A stretch of DNA of 64,000 nucleotides, from assembly GCF_002876705.1 (NCBI RefSeq), contig NZ_MDAG01000014.1:186001-250000 (forward strand). Direction: 5' to 3'. A model generated the notes under the pieces. The model was not told the DNA's origin and did no database searches. It worked only from the letters and a program-made list of their open reading frames with translations. How positions within the stretch are numbered: the first letter of the stretch is position 1; each line of letters opens with the position of its first letter. Both the position numbers and the translations under genes were made by a program. Origin of the DNA: Enterovibrio norvegicus_B (GTDB lineage: Bacteria > Pseudomonadota > Gammaproteobacteria > Enterobacterales > Vibrionaceae). Positions 8,010-17,052 of this stretch are shown piece by piece.

Positions 8010-9941
8010 TTAGGATACGGAGCTTTCTTGGCTTCCTTCAAGCGCCATCGCATAGCGGTTTTTACCCGCTTCTTTCGCCGCATACATGGCTTTATCCGCT
8101 TGCTCGATGATTGAATTAAACGTACCGCTCTCCCCCGCTCGCCAATGGCGGATACCAATGCTCGCACTGATTTGAGGTCTTGCGCCATCAATGATGATGC
8201 TCTGACTTAACTTATGAAGAACACGCTCAGCAACAGGTTCAATCTCGGCAGCATTATTGATGATCAATAAGAACTCATCCCCTGATAGGCGTGCCACCAT
8301 GTCGGATTGAGCCACACTGGCCAATAATCGTCTTGCGACCACTTTCAGCAACTCGTCACCGACTCGGTGACCAAATTGGTCGTTCACCATTTTGAAGCCA
8401 TCAAGGTCAACGAACAGCACGTGCACATCCCAACCCATATCATGGCTACGGAGCAACTGCTTCTGAGCCCTTACACGGTTTGCAAGGCCCGTGAGTGGGT
8501 CATGGTTTGCTAAATGGTTGAGGCGTTTAATTTCCATCGCCGCTGATTGATCGATAATGGACACCACAAAGGCTTCGGTTTTACCTTGGCGATTTGTCAG
8601 TGTGCGCACTGAAATTTGGCACGGCAAACTGGTACCTAATGCCGAGAGCATATGGGTTTGCCACTGATGACTGCCACTAGACAACAGCGTTTTCACTTCA
8701 GGGCGTCCAAAGCGTAAATGTTGATCCACGCTCAATTCTGACCAATGACGATGTTGACCAAACAGACGAATACACGCCGCATTTTGCGCTTCAATGGCTA
8801 ACGTTCGGGACAGTACCAAAGTGGCATCTTTGCTCTGGTCAAAAATGTACTCCGCCATTTTACGGCGTTGTTCCGCAACATGTTGCTCAGTGATGTCTTC
8901 AAATTGCAGCAAAGAATGCGTCGCGGTCGCCATTGGGTGTGTGCTTACGCGGAACAATTTGTTCGTGTGGCGGTGGTGCAATTCCAGCCCAGTCAGCGGC
9001 TGATGCGCATCAATGGCGTGGGAAATTTGATGCATCACCGACGAAGGTTCCAAAATTTGCAGAAGTTGCCCCAAGTCATTTGGGTCACAGCCTAGCTGCG
9101 CCAAATGTGCAGCGGCTGCAGGGTTGTAATACGTAACCTGATCGCCCGGTGCGATAACCATGACACCCTGATCCATGGTGTCCAATACCTGATTGATATA
9201 GCTATTCTTTTCTTCCAGCTGTTTAAACGTCGCGTTTAATTGCTTATCACGCGCCTCAAGGCTACTCACCAAGTCGTTGAAACAATCCGTGAGGCGACCG
9301 AGCTCGTCATTGTGATAAATCGGGATCGTGTGACCATGAATACCCAACCGGATCATGTTCGACATTGAACGGTGAAGAGAAGCCAGTGGGTAAGAGACAA
9401 TACGGTGCAATAACTGCGCGAACATCCAAGAAAACAGAGACAACAGTACCGTTCCAAGAGCAAGGAACAAGATCAGTCTATTTCGTTCATTCACGATGGC
9501 GCTGCGTGACATAAACAAATCGATGTGACCAAGCACATCCGTTCCCAATGAAATGGAACGCGAGACTTTGGTGAATGGGGTTTTCGAGCATATGATCCCT
9601 GCGCCCATGGTGAAGCAATCATCAGGTAGACGCATCAAGTTCACGAATTCGGAGCCATCAACACGGGTTACGCGGGCTGCCATCAAATCAGGATCATAAC
9701 CCAAGGCTGCGAGCTGTTCTCTACCCGTTGCCCTGTCTTCAAACGCCAGTGCCGCCGTTAAGTTGCTTGCGGCACCATTTGCCATGATTTCTGTTCGACT
9801 CAGTAAGCTTTGATCGAGGTTCTTACTCACAATGTGCGTCACTGCAAGCCCAACAACGGCAATGCCAAGCGTAAGCAAGAGCCAGATCGGCATGATAAGT
9901 TTTACGCGAAGAGGAAGGCTGTTAATCCAGCGACGATTCAT
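8010..9941 (-). CDS. Membrane diguanylate cyclase: periplasmic sensor, HAMP, PAS, GGDEF
   Basis: A 643-residue inner-membrane enzyme that should make c-di-GMP. Order: TM1 (about residues 13-35), a periplasmic domain of the size and position of the CHASE8 domain of YfiN (about 36-150), TM2 (about 155-177), HAMP (with HNDELGRLTDCFNDL), two PAS-like regions (about 245-350 and 365-470), and a GGDEF domain. The active-site motif is SGDEF (553-557), an accepted variant. The inhibitory RxxD site five residues upstream reads AQSD, so product inhibition is probably absent. The start is set by an excellent SD (GGAGGAGG) and overlaps the stop of the YfiR gene (ATGA). Its YfiR neighbour is the expected periplasmic repressor. 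Confidence 0.9.
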   Translation of the reverse strand: MNRRWINSLPLRVKLIMPIWLLLTLGIAVVGLAVTHIVSKNLDQSLLSRTEIMANGAASNLTAALAFEDRATGREQLAALGYDPDLMAARVTRVDGSEFVNLMRLPDDCFTMGAGIICSKTPFTKVSRSISLGTDVLGHIDLFMSRSAIVNERNRLILFLALGTVLLSLFSWMFAQLLHRIVSYPLASLHRSMSNMIRLGIHGHTIPIYHNDELGRLTDCFNDLVSSLEARDKQLNATFKQLEEKNSYINQVLDTMDQGVMVIAPGDQVTYYNPAAAAHLAQLGCDPNDLGQLLQILEPSSVMHQISHAIDAHQPLTGLELHHRHTNKLFRVSTHPMATATHSLLQFEDITEQHVAEQRRKMAEYIFDQSKDATLVLSRTLAIEAQNAACIRLFGQHRHWSELSVDQHLRFGRPEVKTLLSSGSHQWQTHMLSALGTSLPCQISVRTLTNRQGKTEAFVVSIIDQSAAMEIKRLNHLANHDPLTGLANRVRAQKQLLRSHDMGWDVHVLFVDLDGFKMVNDQFGHRVGDELLKVVARRLLASVAQSDMVARLSGDEFLLIINNAAEIEPVAERVLHKLSQSIIIDGARPQISASIGIRHWRAGESGTFNSIIEQADKAMYAAKEAGKNRYAMALEGSQESSVS

Positions 9942-10504
9942 ATTTCCTCCTCCCCGTCTATAACGGCGATGGATAGTAGCTGCGAGCGCAAAGTAAAGGG
10001 CATACCCTGAATATTCTTTCTATTAATGAGTAATTTGACGCGGTTGTTCACTTTAATAAACGAAATCATGCCACCCGCCTTAGAGAACCGTTTACCTTCA
10101 CCCACAATCAACGCATCGGGATATTGATTATGCAGTGTGCGTATGTGTTCTTCGGCACGTTCGGGGGTGTAAATGATTTGGCAAGGTTCCTGAGAAGAAC
10201 CACTGACTTTTATGTTGTGATATTGCACTTGCTCAGGTTTTGAGTTTGCAATGTCTTGAAGTCGACGGCTGACACTGCTGTCGCCATAAACACAGAAATC
10301 ATACCGACCGTCTGCTGGCTGCATGTCTCGCCAATTCACCAAGAACGCAAAACGGTACAAATACACCGCCTTTAAATCTTCATCTTGGAAATCGTTACTT
10401 CGAACAGGCAAGCACACAGACAACAACGCAAGCATCACCAGTCCAAGAATGAACTGGTGAAAGCGCGTTGAATCTTGTCTGTGACGTAAACGCTGCCTTG
10501 TCAT
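9938..10504 (-). CDS. YfiR-family periplasmic protein
   Basis: A 188-residue secreted protein with a signal peptide (hydrophobic stretch FILGLVMLALLSVC) and a YfiR/DUF4154 domain: KAVYLYRFAFLVNW, then FCVYGD, and a second Cys in EPCQIIY, positioned as the conserved disulphide partner in YfiR. In Pseudomonas and E. coli, YfiR binds the periplasmic part of the YfiN cyclase and holds it inactive; here the next gene encodes such a cyclase. The ATG at 10504 leaves 7 bases after the receptor stop; a TTG at 10531 would also be possible and overlap the receptor. The C-terminal stop overlaps the cyclase start. Confidence 0.88.
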   Translation of the reverse strand: MTRQRLRHRQDSTRFHQFILGLVMLALLSVCLPVRSNDFQDEDLKAVYLYRFAFLVNWRDMQPADGRYDFCVYGDSSVSRRLQDIANSKPEQVQYHNIKVSGSSQEPCQIIYTPERAEEHIRTLHNQYPDALIVGEGKRFSKAGGMISFIKVNNRVKLLINRKNIQGMPFTLRSQLLSIAVIDGEEEI

Positions 10505-10511
10505 CGAATAA

Positions 10512-12686
10512 TCAGTACCACTGCCAATCAAGTTCTAGCCAGTATTGCGTGCCATTATCAAAGCCGCCCACGGAATCAGGAAACTCGTTCACTTGGTCAT
10601 TCAACAGGTTTTCAACCGTCAAAGTGAACAGAGGGGCACGTGGCGAATATTGCCACCCTAAAATCAGATCCCACGTTACCACTTCAGGCCATTCATATTG
10701 CTCTTTTGTTGGGATGGCATCGTCAGGATGAGATCCCGATACATAGTGAACCACATTGCTCACCCAAAACGCTGGTGTAACGTCCCACATCACTTGTGCA
10801 CCCGCTAGATGCATCGGTTCATTCTCATATGAGCGCAGCGGCACTTCGGTCGTTCCGCATATACTTCCTTCGCATTTCGCTTCGATTTGTTTGTAGGCGT
10901 AACTGGCATTCACTTGAAGCTGAGAATTGATTGACCACTTCATGCTTAACTCTCCGCCGTAGGTTGTCGCCGAAAGCGGCGTGATCAATTGATAGCTGTA
11001 AACATCAACAACGGTGCCCGCAGTGCCAGGGGATGAGTTTTCACCAAAGAGATAACGATCAGCACTGAGCAACTGATAAGCAGGAATACCATCTTCTTCG
11101 CTGTAAAACAGATTGGCATCAAACTGAATGCGCCTGTCATCCCAGAAGCGATAGCCAATCTCGAAGGTATCAATTTGAGGGACAGGGATATCTTCGTTAC
11201 CGAGGTATCTGATGCTTTGCAGATAATCATAATTTTCTGGCAGGCATTGAACGGGTTGCGTTGCCGTACAAAACATCACATCACTGCCATAGATGTTTTG
11301 ATGGAAATCTGTAGAACGATCTAAGCGCGACGGTGTGATCACGGCACGCCCCCAACCAGCCCATAGGCGCTGATTTTCACCCAAATCCTGCATCACACGA
11401 ATTTGTGGCTGCGCGAAGGTGTCTTCAACCAAATTGAAGTACTGCCAACGGTTCCCCACCATCAATTCTGTGGTGTCAGTAAGGGGATAGGAGTAGTTGA
11501 GATAAACCGCCACGCTTTGGTTCGTGAAATCCGGCTCATCCGTCACTCGCGCATAAGGCAGGGTATAAGACGACTTCGTATCATAGGTGTCGAAGTGCTC
11601 GTCAATCAATCGGTAGTTCAAGCCGAGTGTCAGGCTTCCTCCAAGCACATTCTGATCGGTATACCGCGTTTCAGAATCAAATCGCGTAAACGATGCATTG
11701 CGGTCAGAGCCATCACTGCTGCTATAGGTCAGCCAAAATTGCTGCTCCCACTGACGCTGGTCGTCCACTTCTTGAAGCCATTTCAAGCCTGCAAAATACT
11801 CTTCCGCTAAAAGCTCGGTGTCAAAGGCACTGAAATCTGGCCCATCATGCCCTGGGTTGAGGAAATGAGGCTCGTAATATCCCCATTGATAGTCTTCACG
11901 AGAACGAATGCCGCCAAGCTGCACGGAGACAGTGCGGTCGAGGCGTTGGTAATCACTTCTTAGCCCGAAACGTTCAGTATACACCTTGTATTCTTGAAGC
12001 GGTTTTACGCGCTCCTCATCACTCGTCCATGGTTTGTGTTGAACAAACTCGACGTACCCACTTAAATGCAGATTTTCGCTGATCTGACCGCCGTGATGAA
12101 GCTGGTACTCTTGATATTCATAATTCCCGACGGACACTGCGACGTGACGGCGTAACGCATCTTCTGCATCCAACGTGATGATATTGATGACGGCATGCAC
12201 GGCGTTGCCACCCCAAATGGTGCCAACTGGCCCCATTACCACTTCAATTCTGTCGATATTATCAAGGCTGACAGGAATGAGATCCCAATCCACCCCAGAG
12301 AACATACCATTGAAAACACTTCGACCATCCACCATCACCAACATGGAATTACTCAAGGCTTCATTGGTGGTTCGGGCTGAAATCCCCCAGTCGTAGTTGG
12401 AGAATTTTGCGACATGCAGGCCTGGGGCAAGCACCAATGCATCCGCAACTGAGCGAACACCTGAGCGTTTGATTTCTTTGGCGGTAATGACATGCACAGC
12501 GGCGGGTGTGTCTGCCAAGCTGAGGGCAGTACGCGTGGCGGAAACAACTTTGGTTTCGGAAAGAGATTCAAGCGACATATTAAGCAATTCATCGAGTTCT
12601 GACTCGGCGAACGCAGACGTGGAGACATTGGTACTCAATCCTGCGATAAGGATTGCTAGAGAGGCTATACGCATATTTTTATCCAT
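10512..12686 (-). CDS. TonB-dependent outer-membrane receptor
   Basis: A 724-residue outer-membrane receptor. After a signal peptide (to about residue 27, FAES), a TonB-box-like ETKVVSATR lies at about 44-52, followed by the plug domain (TPAAVHVITAKEIKRSGVRSV, then the LVMVDGRSVFNG and EVVMGPVGTIWGGNAVHAVINI motifs) and a long beta-barrel ending in an aromatic-terminated strand (LELDWQWY). It is transcribed first in a three-gene operon with YfiR and a diguanylate cyclase. The start may be the ATG at 12686 or the ATG at 12674, which has a GGA at short spacing. No Fur box was found upstream, so iron is not assured as ligand. Confidence 0.9.
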   Translation of the reverse strand: MDKNMRIASLAILIAGLSTNVSTSAFAESELDELLNMSLESLSETKVVSATRTALSLADTPAAVHVITAKEIKRSGVRSVADALVLAPGLHVAKFSNYDWGISARTTNEALSNSMLVMVDGRSVFNGMFSGVDWDLIPVSLDNIDRIEVVMGPVGTIWGGNAVHAVINIITLDAEDALRRHVAVSVGNYEYQEYQLHHGGQISENLHLSGYVEFVQHKPWTSDEERVKPLQEYKVYTERFGLRSDYQRLDRTVSVQLGGIRSREDYQWGYYEPHFLNPGHDGPDFSAFDTELLAEEYFAGLKWLQEVDDQRQWEQQFWLTYSSSDGSDRNASFTRFDSETRYTDQNVLGGSLTLGLNYRLIDEHFDTYDTKSSYTLPYARVTDEPDFTNQSVAVYLNYSYPLTDTTELMVGNRWQYFNLVEDTFAQPQIRVMQDLGENQRLWAGWGRAVITPSRLDRSTDFHQNIYGSDVMFCTATQPVQCLPENYDYLQSIRYLGNEDIPVPQIDTFEIGYRFWDDRRIQFDANLFYSEEDGIPAYQLLSADRYLFGENSSPGTAGTVVDVYSYQLITPLSATTYGGELSMKWSINSQLQVNASYAYKQIEAKCEGSICGTTEVPLRSYENEPMHLAGAQVMWDVTPAFWVSNVVHYVSGSHPDDAIPTKEQYEWPEVVTWDLILGWQYSPRAPLFTLTVENLLNDQVNEFPDSVGGFDNGTQYWLELDWQWY

Positions 12687-13081
12687 GAGCGCAACGTTTC
12701 TCCACGCTTACACGGAAGTGTAAAACTGGACGTCCTTGCTCAACTGCTTCTTGTTATGACACGTATTATCTAAATCGATGTTTTTACAGTCGATTTAATA
12801 CATTTTTTTGCCATTATAAGAATGAAACTTTGTCGTGCACACGGATATATTGTGGTTTATGGCCGTCTCTGCGATATCCCTCACTCAGCGCCATAAAAAT
12901 GACTTAAATGTGTATATTTAAACGACATTTTGCCAATCTTTCGTCGCAAAAACACAAAACAAATACCACCAAACAACAATATCAGGTTGAGATTATTCAA
13001 AAGTAAGTCAATGCCATTAGCGTAATGAGGGGGCAAGCTTATCTGAAGGGAATGAATGGTCGTTTTCCATTGTCAATTTCG
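12687..13081. other. AT-rich promoter region, no gene seen
   Basis: 395 bases between the TonB receptor and the Nudix gene. It must contain the promoter of the receptor operon. No Fur-like or CRP-like palindrome and no strong hairpin was found on reading. Short ORFs here lack SD sequences. Confidence 0.5.
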
Positions 13082-13615
13082 CTACACCAACCCCTTCAAT
13101 TTGGCCAAGCCATAAGCAGATATTGTCACACAGTCTTTGATGTCGTTATCAATGATCATGCGTTCAAATTCATCCACAGGAAAAGCGCGTGTGATCAAAT
13201 CTTCTTCTTCACTGTCGAGTTGGTTTTCTTTTTGCGTCAGGGATGTCGCGAGATAAACATGGCAGGTTTGGTTAAGAAAGCCGTACGCGATGAACTGAGC
13301 ACCTAAGTAAGTCATGGATGCCGCGTCTAATCCGGTCTCTTCTCGCAGCTCCCCTTTTGCTAGATCAAGATGGTCAGCATCAGGCGACGACTCCCACGCC
13401 CCTTGGGGTATTTCCCAGCAACGCTCTTGCACCGTATAGCGATATTGTTGAACCAGATGAATGAAGCCGTTGTCGATGGCGATGATCGCTGCACAATCTG
13501 GCTTGTCGACTACCCCATAGATGCCTTCTGCTCCACTGGGTCGAAGAACTCTATCTTCTCTCACGCTCATCCACTTGTTTTGGTAAACAATTTTACTGTC
13601 GAGTTGCTTTATCAC
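13082..13615 (-). CDS. Nudix hydrolase
   Basis: A 177-residue Nudix-fold pyrophosphatase, probably of the ADP-sugar/NudF-like type. The N-terminal half (SKIVYQNKWMSVREDRVLRPSG) and the Nudix box (G-A-W-E-S-S...GELREETGL) are clear; the usual Arg of RExxEExGU is Gly here (GELREETG), but both metal-binding Glu pairs are kept. The GTG at 13615 has GGGA about 10 bases upstream and gives a start at VIKQLDS, matching family members; ATGs further upstream (13663, 13735) would add unrelated residues. It stands alone on the minus strand. Confidence 0.82.
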   Translation of the reverse strand: MIKQLDSKIVYQNKWMSVREDRVLRPSGAEGIYGVVDKPDCAAIIAIDNGFIHLVQQYRYTVQERCWEIPQGAWESSPDADHLDLAKGELREETGLDAASMTYLGAQFIAYGFLNQTCHVYLATSLTQKENQLDSEEEDLITRAFPVDEFERMIIDNDIKDCVTISAYGLAKLKGLV

Positions 13616-13756
13616 GGTGCATCCCTTTTTTGCTCTCTCGCACACCCTATTCAGACAAGTCATAGGCGAAAGAATGATATCGAATACAACGCAATATACC
13701 CGCATGTCCCCAGTTGGAAAAGTACAAAAACACACGGCATTACATACCGATTGACG

Positions 13757-14344
13757 TTATTTGGCGAGGCCCATCAACAAACCGTTTTCTTCCCACAGCG
13801 ACACACTCACGCCATCCACATCCATCACCATGTCATCAACATGGGCTTCCACACCCCGCGGCAATTTGGCTTGATAGAAAGTGTAGACACGATCGGTATC
13901 CAAATCTTTCACATGAAGCTGCGCGGCAATTTTTCCGTCAATGCTGCAATAACGCCCACCGAGTAAGACCCATTTTTCAACGGGAAGCTGCGACGGCATG
14001 ACCACTGAAAAATCTAAGCGATTGAGATAAGTATCAATGTCGGCAAACGAATCACTCAGAATCTCCATCTGCATTTGGCTATTGTGGTTATAAGCAATCT
14101 CCGCCGAAATGGCGCCGTAATCATGCCTATCACCCCACAGTGTCCACACACTCACCGCCAGCATTAACATTGCTGCCAGTGCCATGCCCGTTCGATGTGC
14201 CTGTGATCTCGGCGCTGATTGTTTTTTTGTTACCTTTTCCTGCAGTTCATTTAAGGCGTTCACTTGCGTTACTGATAGGGATTTTGCGTCATAGTGCTTA
14301 GTAAGTTGCGACTTTAACGGATCCTGGTTTTTTGAATACGTCAT
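13757..14344 (-). CDS. Putative transmembrane anti-sigma factor
   Basis: A 195-residue protein with a short cytoplasmic N-terminus, a single transmembrane helix at about residues 52-70 and a periplasmic C-terminal domain (from SAEIAYNHNSQ). Its ATG follows the ECF sigma gene after only two bases, the usual place for an anti-sigma gene. No zinc-binding HxxxCxxC anti-sigma motif is visible, so it is not of the ZAS type. A role in holding the sigma factor is inferred from context and topology only. Confidence 0.65.
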   Translation of the reverse strand: MTYSKNQDPLKSQLTKHYDAKSLSVTQVNALNELQEKVTKKQSAPRSQAHRTGMALAAMLMLAVSVWTLWGDRHDYGAISAEIAYNHNSQMQMEILSDSFADIDTYLNRLDFSVVMPSQLPVEKWVLLGGRYCSIDGKIAAQLHVKDLDTDRVYTFYQAKLPRGVEAHVDDMVMDVDGVSVSLWEENGLLMGLAK

Positions 14345-14346
14345 GG

Positions 14347-14862
14347 CTACGACACCTGCTTTAACATGTGGCCAAAATCATCCACCAAGCGGGCTTTCAT
14401 TCGACACAAACGCGAAAGCAATGTTCCTCTTGGAATGTTCGTTAAGGTGGCAATCTCTTGAATACTGAACCCTTCTACCGCCCATAAATACAGCAACTCA
14501 CGCTCCTTCGCTGAAATACTGGCAAGCAAAATATCAACGTGTTGTTCGTCAATCGTCATTTGTTCGAGTTCATTGAATGCAAGGCCATCATTTTCCTCAT
14601 CATCCATCAGATCTGCCGACGTGATCAATTCAAGCTGATTACGTCGGCAGTGATCCACAAACTCATTGCGGATCACACGCAGCATATAGGCTTTGTTGTG
14701 CATGGTTTCATCTTCGCTCTTGAGCATTTTTTCGCAGCAGCTTTGCACCAAATCATAAGCTTGCGATTCGTGGTGGCACAAAGACAGCGAATAGCGAAAA
14801 AGCTGATTGAGCAAATCTTCTGTAAAGATGACCTTTCGACGTTTTCTGAAAAAATTTAACAT
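14347..14862 (-). CDS. ECF-type RNA polymerase sigma factor
   Basis: A 171-residue ECF sigma factor. Region 2 spans about residues 20-80 (FRYSLSLCHHESQAYDLVQ, then MLRVIRNEFVDHCRRN) and region 4 about 110-165 (ISAKERELLYLWAVEGFSIQEIA, then IPRGTLLSRLCRMKARL). The start at 14862 is supported by a good SD (GAAGGA); a longer frame from 14961 adds an atypical Arg/Phe-rich leader. It is transcribed after the DoxX gene (143-base gap) and directly before the anti-sigma gene, so the three may be one regulon that responds to envelope or oxidative signals. Confidence 0.88.
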   Translation of the reverse strand: MLNFFRKRRKVIFTEDLLNQLFRYSLSLCHHESQAYDLVQSCCEKMLKSEDETMHNKAYMLRVIRNEFVDHCRRNQLELITSADLMDDEENDGLAFNELEQMTIDEQHVDILLASISAKERELLYLWAVEGFSIQEIATLTNIPRGTLLSRLCRMKARLVDDFGHMLKQVS

Positions 14863-15005
14863 GGCGTGTGTCCTTCTCATCAGCGAAGCCGTAAAACGAA
14901 TACGGAGAAACCTAAATCGCCTTCGCCAATGAAAAGGAAACGTCCCTCTCTGGAAATACATTCATGCAGGTGGCACGCTTTCAGGCACCACCTTACGAGT
15001 TTTCA

Positions 15006-15935
15006 TTACGGCTTGGATTGGTGCCCAACTGCGGAAGGAGACGTTTGAATACCCAAGGTTTCCTTCGTTCTTCGCACACAATCTGACAAGGTAAAGCGCG
15101 CACCGCCGCCCAGCCTCATTAACACAAGACCCGCAGCCGCCAGTGCAAATTCCCGTTTCACACCATTTAGGTTCGCAATCACCCCTTTATCGAGGTTAAG
15201 TTTTTGTAACATGTACCATGCCATGACCAAGACCACCGCGCCTGCCGCAGCCTTTAGCGACGTGCCTTGACCAAAGATCAGCACCAAGCCAATCAACGCC
15301 AAAATGATTTGATACGTCACGAAAGATGGAATTTTTGCGTAAGCCCCGAAGAAGCCACCAATGATAAACGTCACCCCAAGTGAAAAACGAAGCAGCAATC
15401 CAAGAACATCCCAATTTGGCGCTGCGTTCGCGTCACCTACACCTTGACCTCGACGCTGATCAAGGCTTCTCGCCCCTGCCCCAAGATTGAACAACACAAA
15501 CATCATGCCGGATAAGGTGATATCGCGAATTTGCACAAACATCGCAGGTGACGTGTAGGTTTTCACGCCCACGGACGCACCGGGCACGGTATCGACGGGC
15601 AAAGAGAACACAAAGGTCCATAACAACAAGCCGTAAAATAGCGCTAATGGCCTCACCATAAACCCCGCAATCAGGGCGATGCCTGAAACCAACTCAAACG
15701 TTGAAAGTGACGTTAAAAAGAACCAAGGCGAGAGCACACCATTACTAAAGAGAAAGTCTTGAAACAATTCATTGATATAGCCCGTCGTCCCCATGTAGTT
15801 AGCAACCATGGCAGCTTGCTTAGAACTTGAAAGAAGCAGGCTCAGTTTCGAAAGGCCACCAATCACAAACACCAACCCGAGTCCGATACGTAATGCGAGG
15901 GCGGCGTTTGCATAACGCGTACTGTCTTTGTTCAT
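15006..15935 (-). CDS. DoxX-family membrane protein, tandem DoxX
   Basis: A 309-residue inner-membrane protein made of two DoxX-type units. The first (about residues 10-150) has LRIGLGLVFVIGGLSKL, and the second (about 175-290) repeats LRFSLGVTFIIGGFF. Each has about four hydrophobic helices. DoxX domains often sit beside ECF sigma genes in stress loci, and this one lies upstream of a sigma/anti-sigma pair on the same strand. The start at 15935 is preferred because of an AGGA upstream and MNKDSTRYANAAL, rather than ATG at 15977. Function unproven. Confidence 0.82.
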   Translation of the reverse strand: MNKDSTRYANAALALRIGLGLVFVIGGLSKLSLLLSSSKQAAMVANYMGTTGYINELFQDFLFSNGVLSPWFFLTSLSTFELVSGIALIAGFMVRPLALFYGLLLWTFVFSLPVDTVPGASVGVKTYTSPAMFVQIRDITLSGMMFVLFNLGAGARSLDQRRGQGVGDANAAPNWDVLGLLLRFSLGVTFIIGGFFGAYAKIPSFVTYQIILALIGLVLIFGQGTSLKAAAGAVVLVMAWYMLQKLNLDKGVIANLNGVKREFALAAAGLVLMRLGGGARFTLSDCVRRTKETLGIQTSPSAVGHQSKP

Positions 15936-16212
15936 AGGAGATCCTGTGTGAATGAATAAGGCGCATGTAAAACACAATGCTTTCCTTCACTAACGAATCA
16001 GTCGCAATTTTGATTGCATTGTTGTTCAAGAAATTTTTCAGCGGCCCTTTTTCCAAGATATCTCAGGCACGTATTTAGGCCATGAATACGTGATAAATGC
16101 CTCGTAGAACGCCTTCACCGGTGGTTCTTTCGCCATCTCAACGTCCAACATCTTGCCAAAATTTAGAATCGTGATATTTTCTTGCCAAATTTTCTCAATT
16201 GGAAAAATGACC

Positions 16213-16779
16213 ATGCCAAAGGCAAGTGAAATTAAAAAGAACGCAGTTATCGAACATGGCGGCAAAGTGCTGGCGGTTAAAGACATTGCAAAGCTGACTC
16301 CAGCTGGCCGTGCAGGCACTAGCCTGTACAGAATGCGTCTTTACGATGTAGCAACTGGCGCAAAATATGATGAAAGCTTCAAAGCGGATGACATGCTTCC
16401 ACTGGCTGACTTCAGCCGTCACGCTGCGGATTTCTCTTACATCGATGGTGACGAGTACATCTTCATGGATAGCGAAGATTACACGCCGTACCACTTCAAC
16501 AAAGAAACCATTGCAGAAGAAATCCTGTTCATTACTGAAGAAACCAAAGGTATTCAGGTTCTAACAGTGAGCGGTCGCCCTGTAGCAATCGAACTGCCAT
16601 CAACCGTTGATATGGTTATTACTGACACGTCTCCTTCTATCAAAGGCGCATCAGCAAGTGCTCGTACTAAACCAGCTACCGTTTCTACTGGCCTGACTGT
16701 TCAAGTGCCTGAGTACATCGGTAATGGAGACAAAATCCGCATCAACACCGTTGAACACAAATTCATGAGCCGCGCATAA
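16213..16779 (+). CDS. yeiP: Elongation factor P-like protein EfpL (YeiP)
   Basis: A 188-residue EF-P paralogue that relieves ribosome stalling at proline-rich stretches. Start at MPKASEIKKN matches E. coli YeiP, as do KDI (22-25), the Arg at position 33 of the beta3-beta4 loop (TPAGRAGTSLY), the KADDM and VDGDEY-like FSYIDGDEYIFMD stretches, and the C-terminal GASASARTKPATVSTGL and QVPEYI motifs. EfpL carries an Arg where EF-P has a modified Lys, so no modification is needed. The preferred start is 16213, with GGA about 10 bases upstream. It is divergent from the DoxX gene, and a terminator follows. Confidence 0.95.
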   Translation: MPKASEIKKNAVIEHGGKVLAVKDIAKLTPAGRAGTSLYRMRLYDVATGAKYDESFKADDMLPLADFSRHAADFSYIDGDEYIFMDSEDYTPYHFNKETIAEEILFITEETKGIQVLTVSGRPVAIELPSTVDMVITDTSPSIKGASASARTKPATVSTGLTVQVPEYIGNGDKIRINTVEHKFMSRA

Positions 16780-16805
16780 TTTCACGCCGAACTCGTTCAA
16801 CGCAC

Positions 16806-16836
16806 AAGCCTCGATAGCGATATCGGGGCTTTTTTT
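16806..16836 (+). terminator. Rho-independent terminator of efpL
   Basis: 11-bp stem AAGCCTCGATA/TATCGGGGCTT with a GCGA tetraloop, then a run of T. Confidence 0.9.
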
Positions 16837-17052
16837 GTTGCTCCACTCGAAGACAAAAAATATTCGCAATCAGGAAACACGAATAGCTATCGACCAAATA
16901 GATACAAACGCAGTAGAATCCGCGCCCGGCTAAGGATGTCCCTATCGCACTGTTACCGCATACGTCAGTTGTTTGCGCACCAACACGATAAGCGTCCTTA
17001 ATATTACAAACACTAAGCGAACCACTTAAGTTCGTTCCCGCGAGTTTTCACA

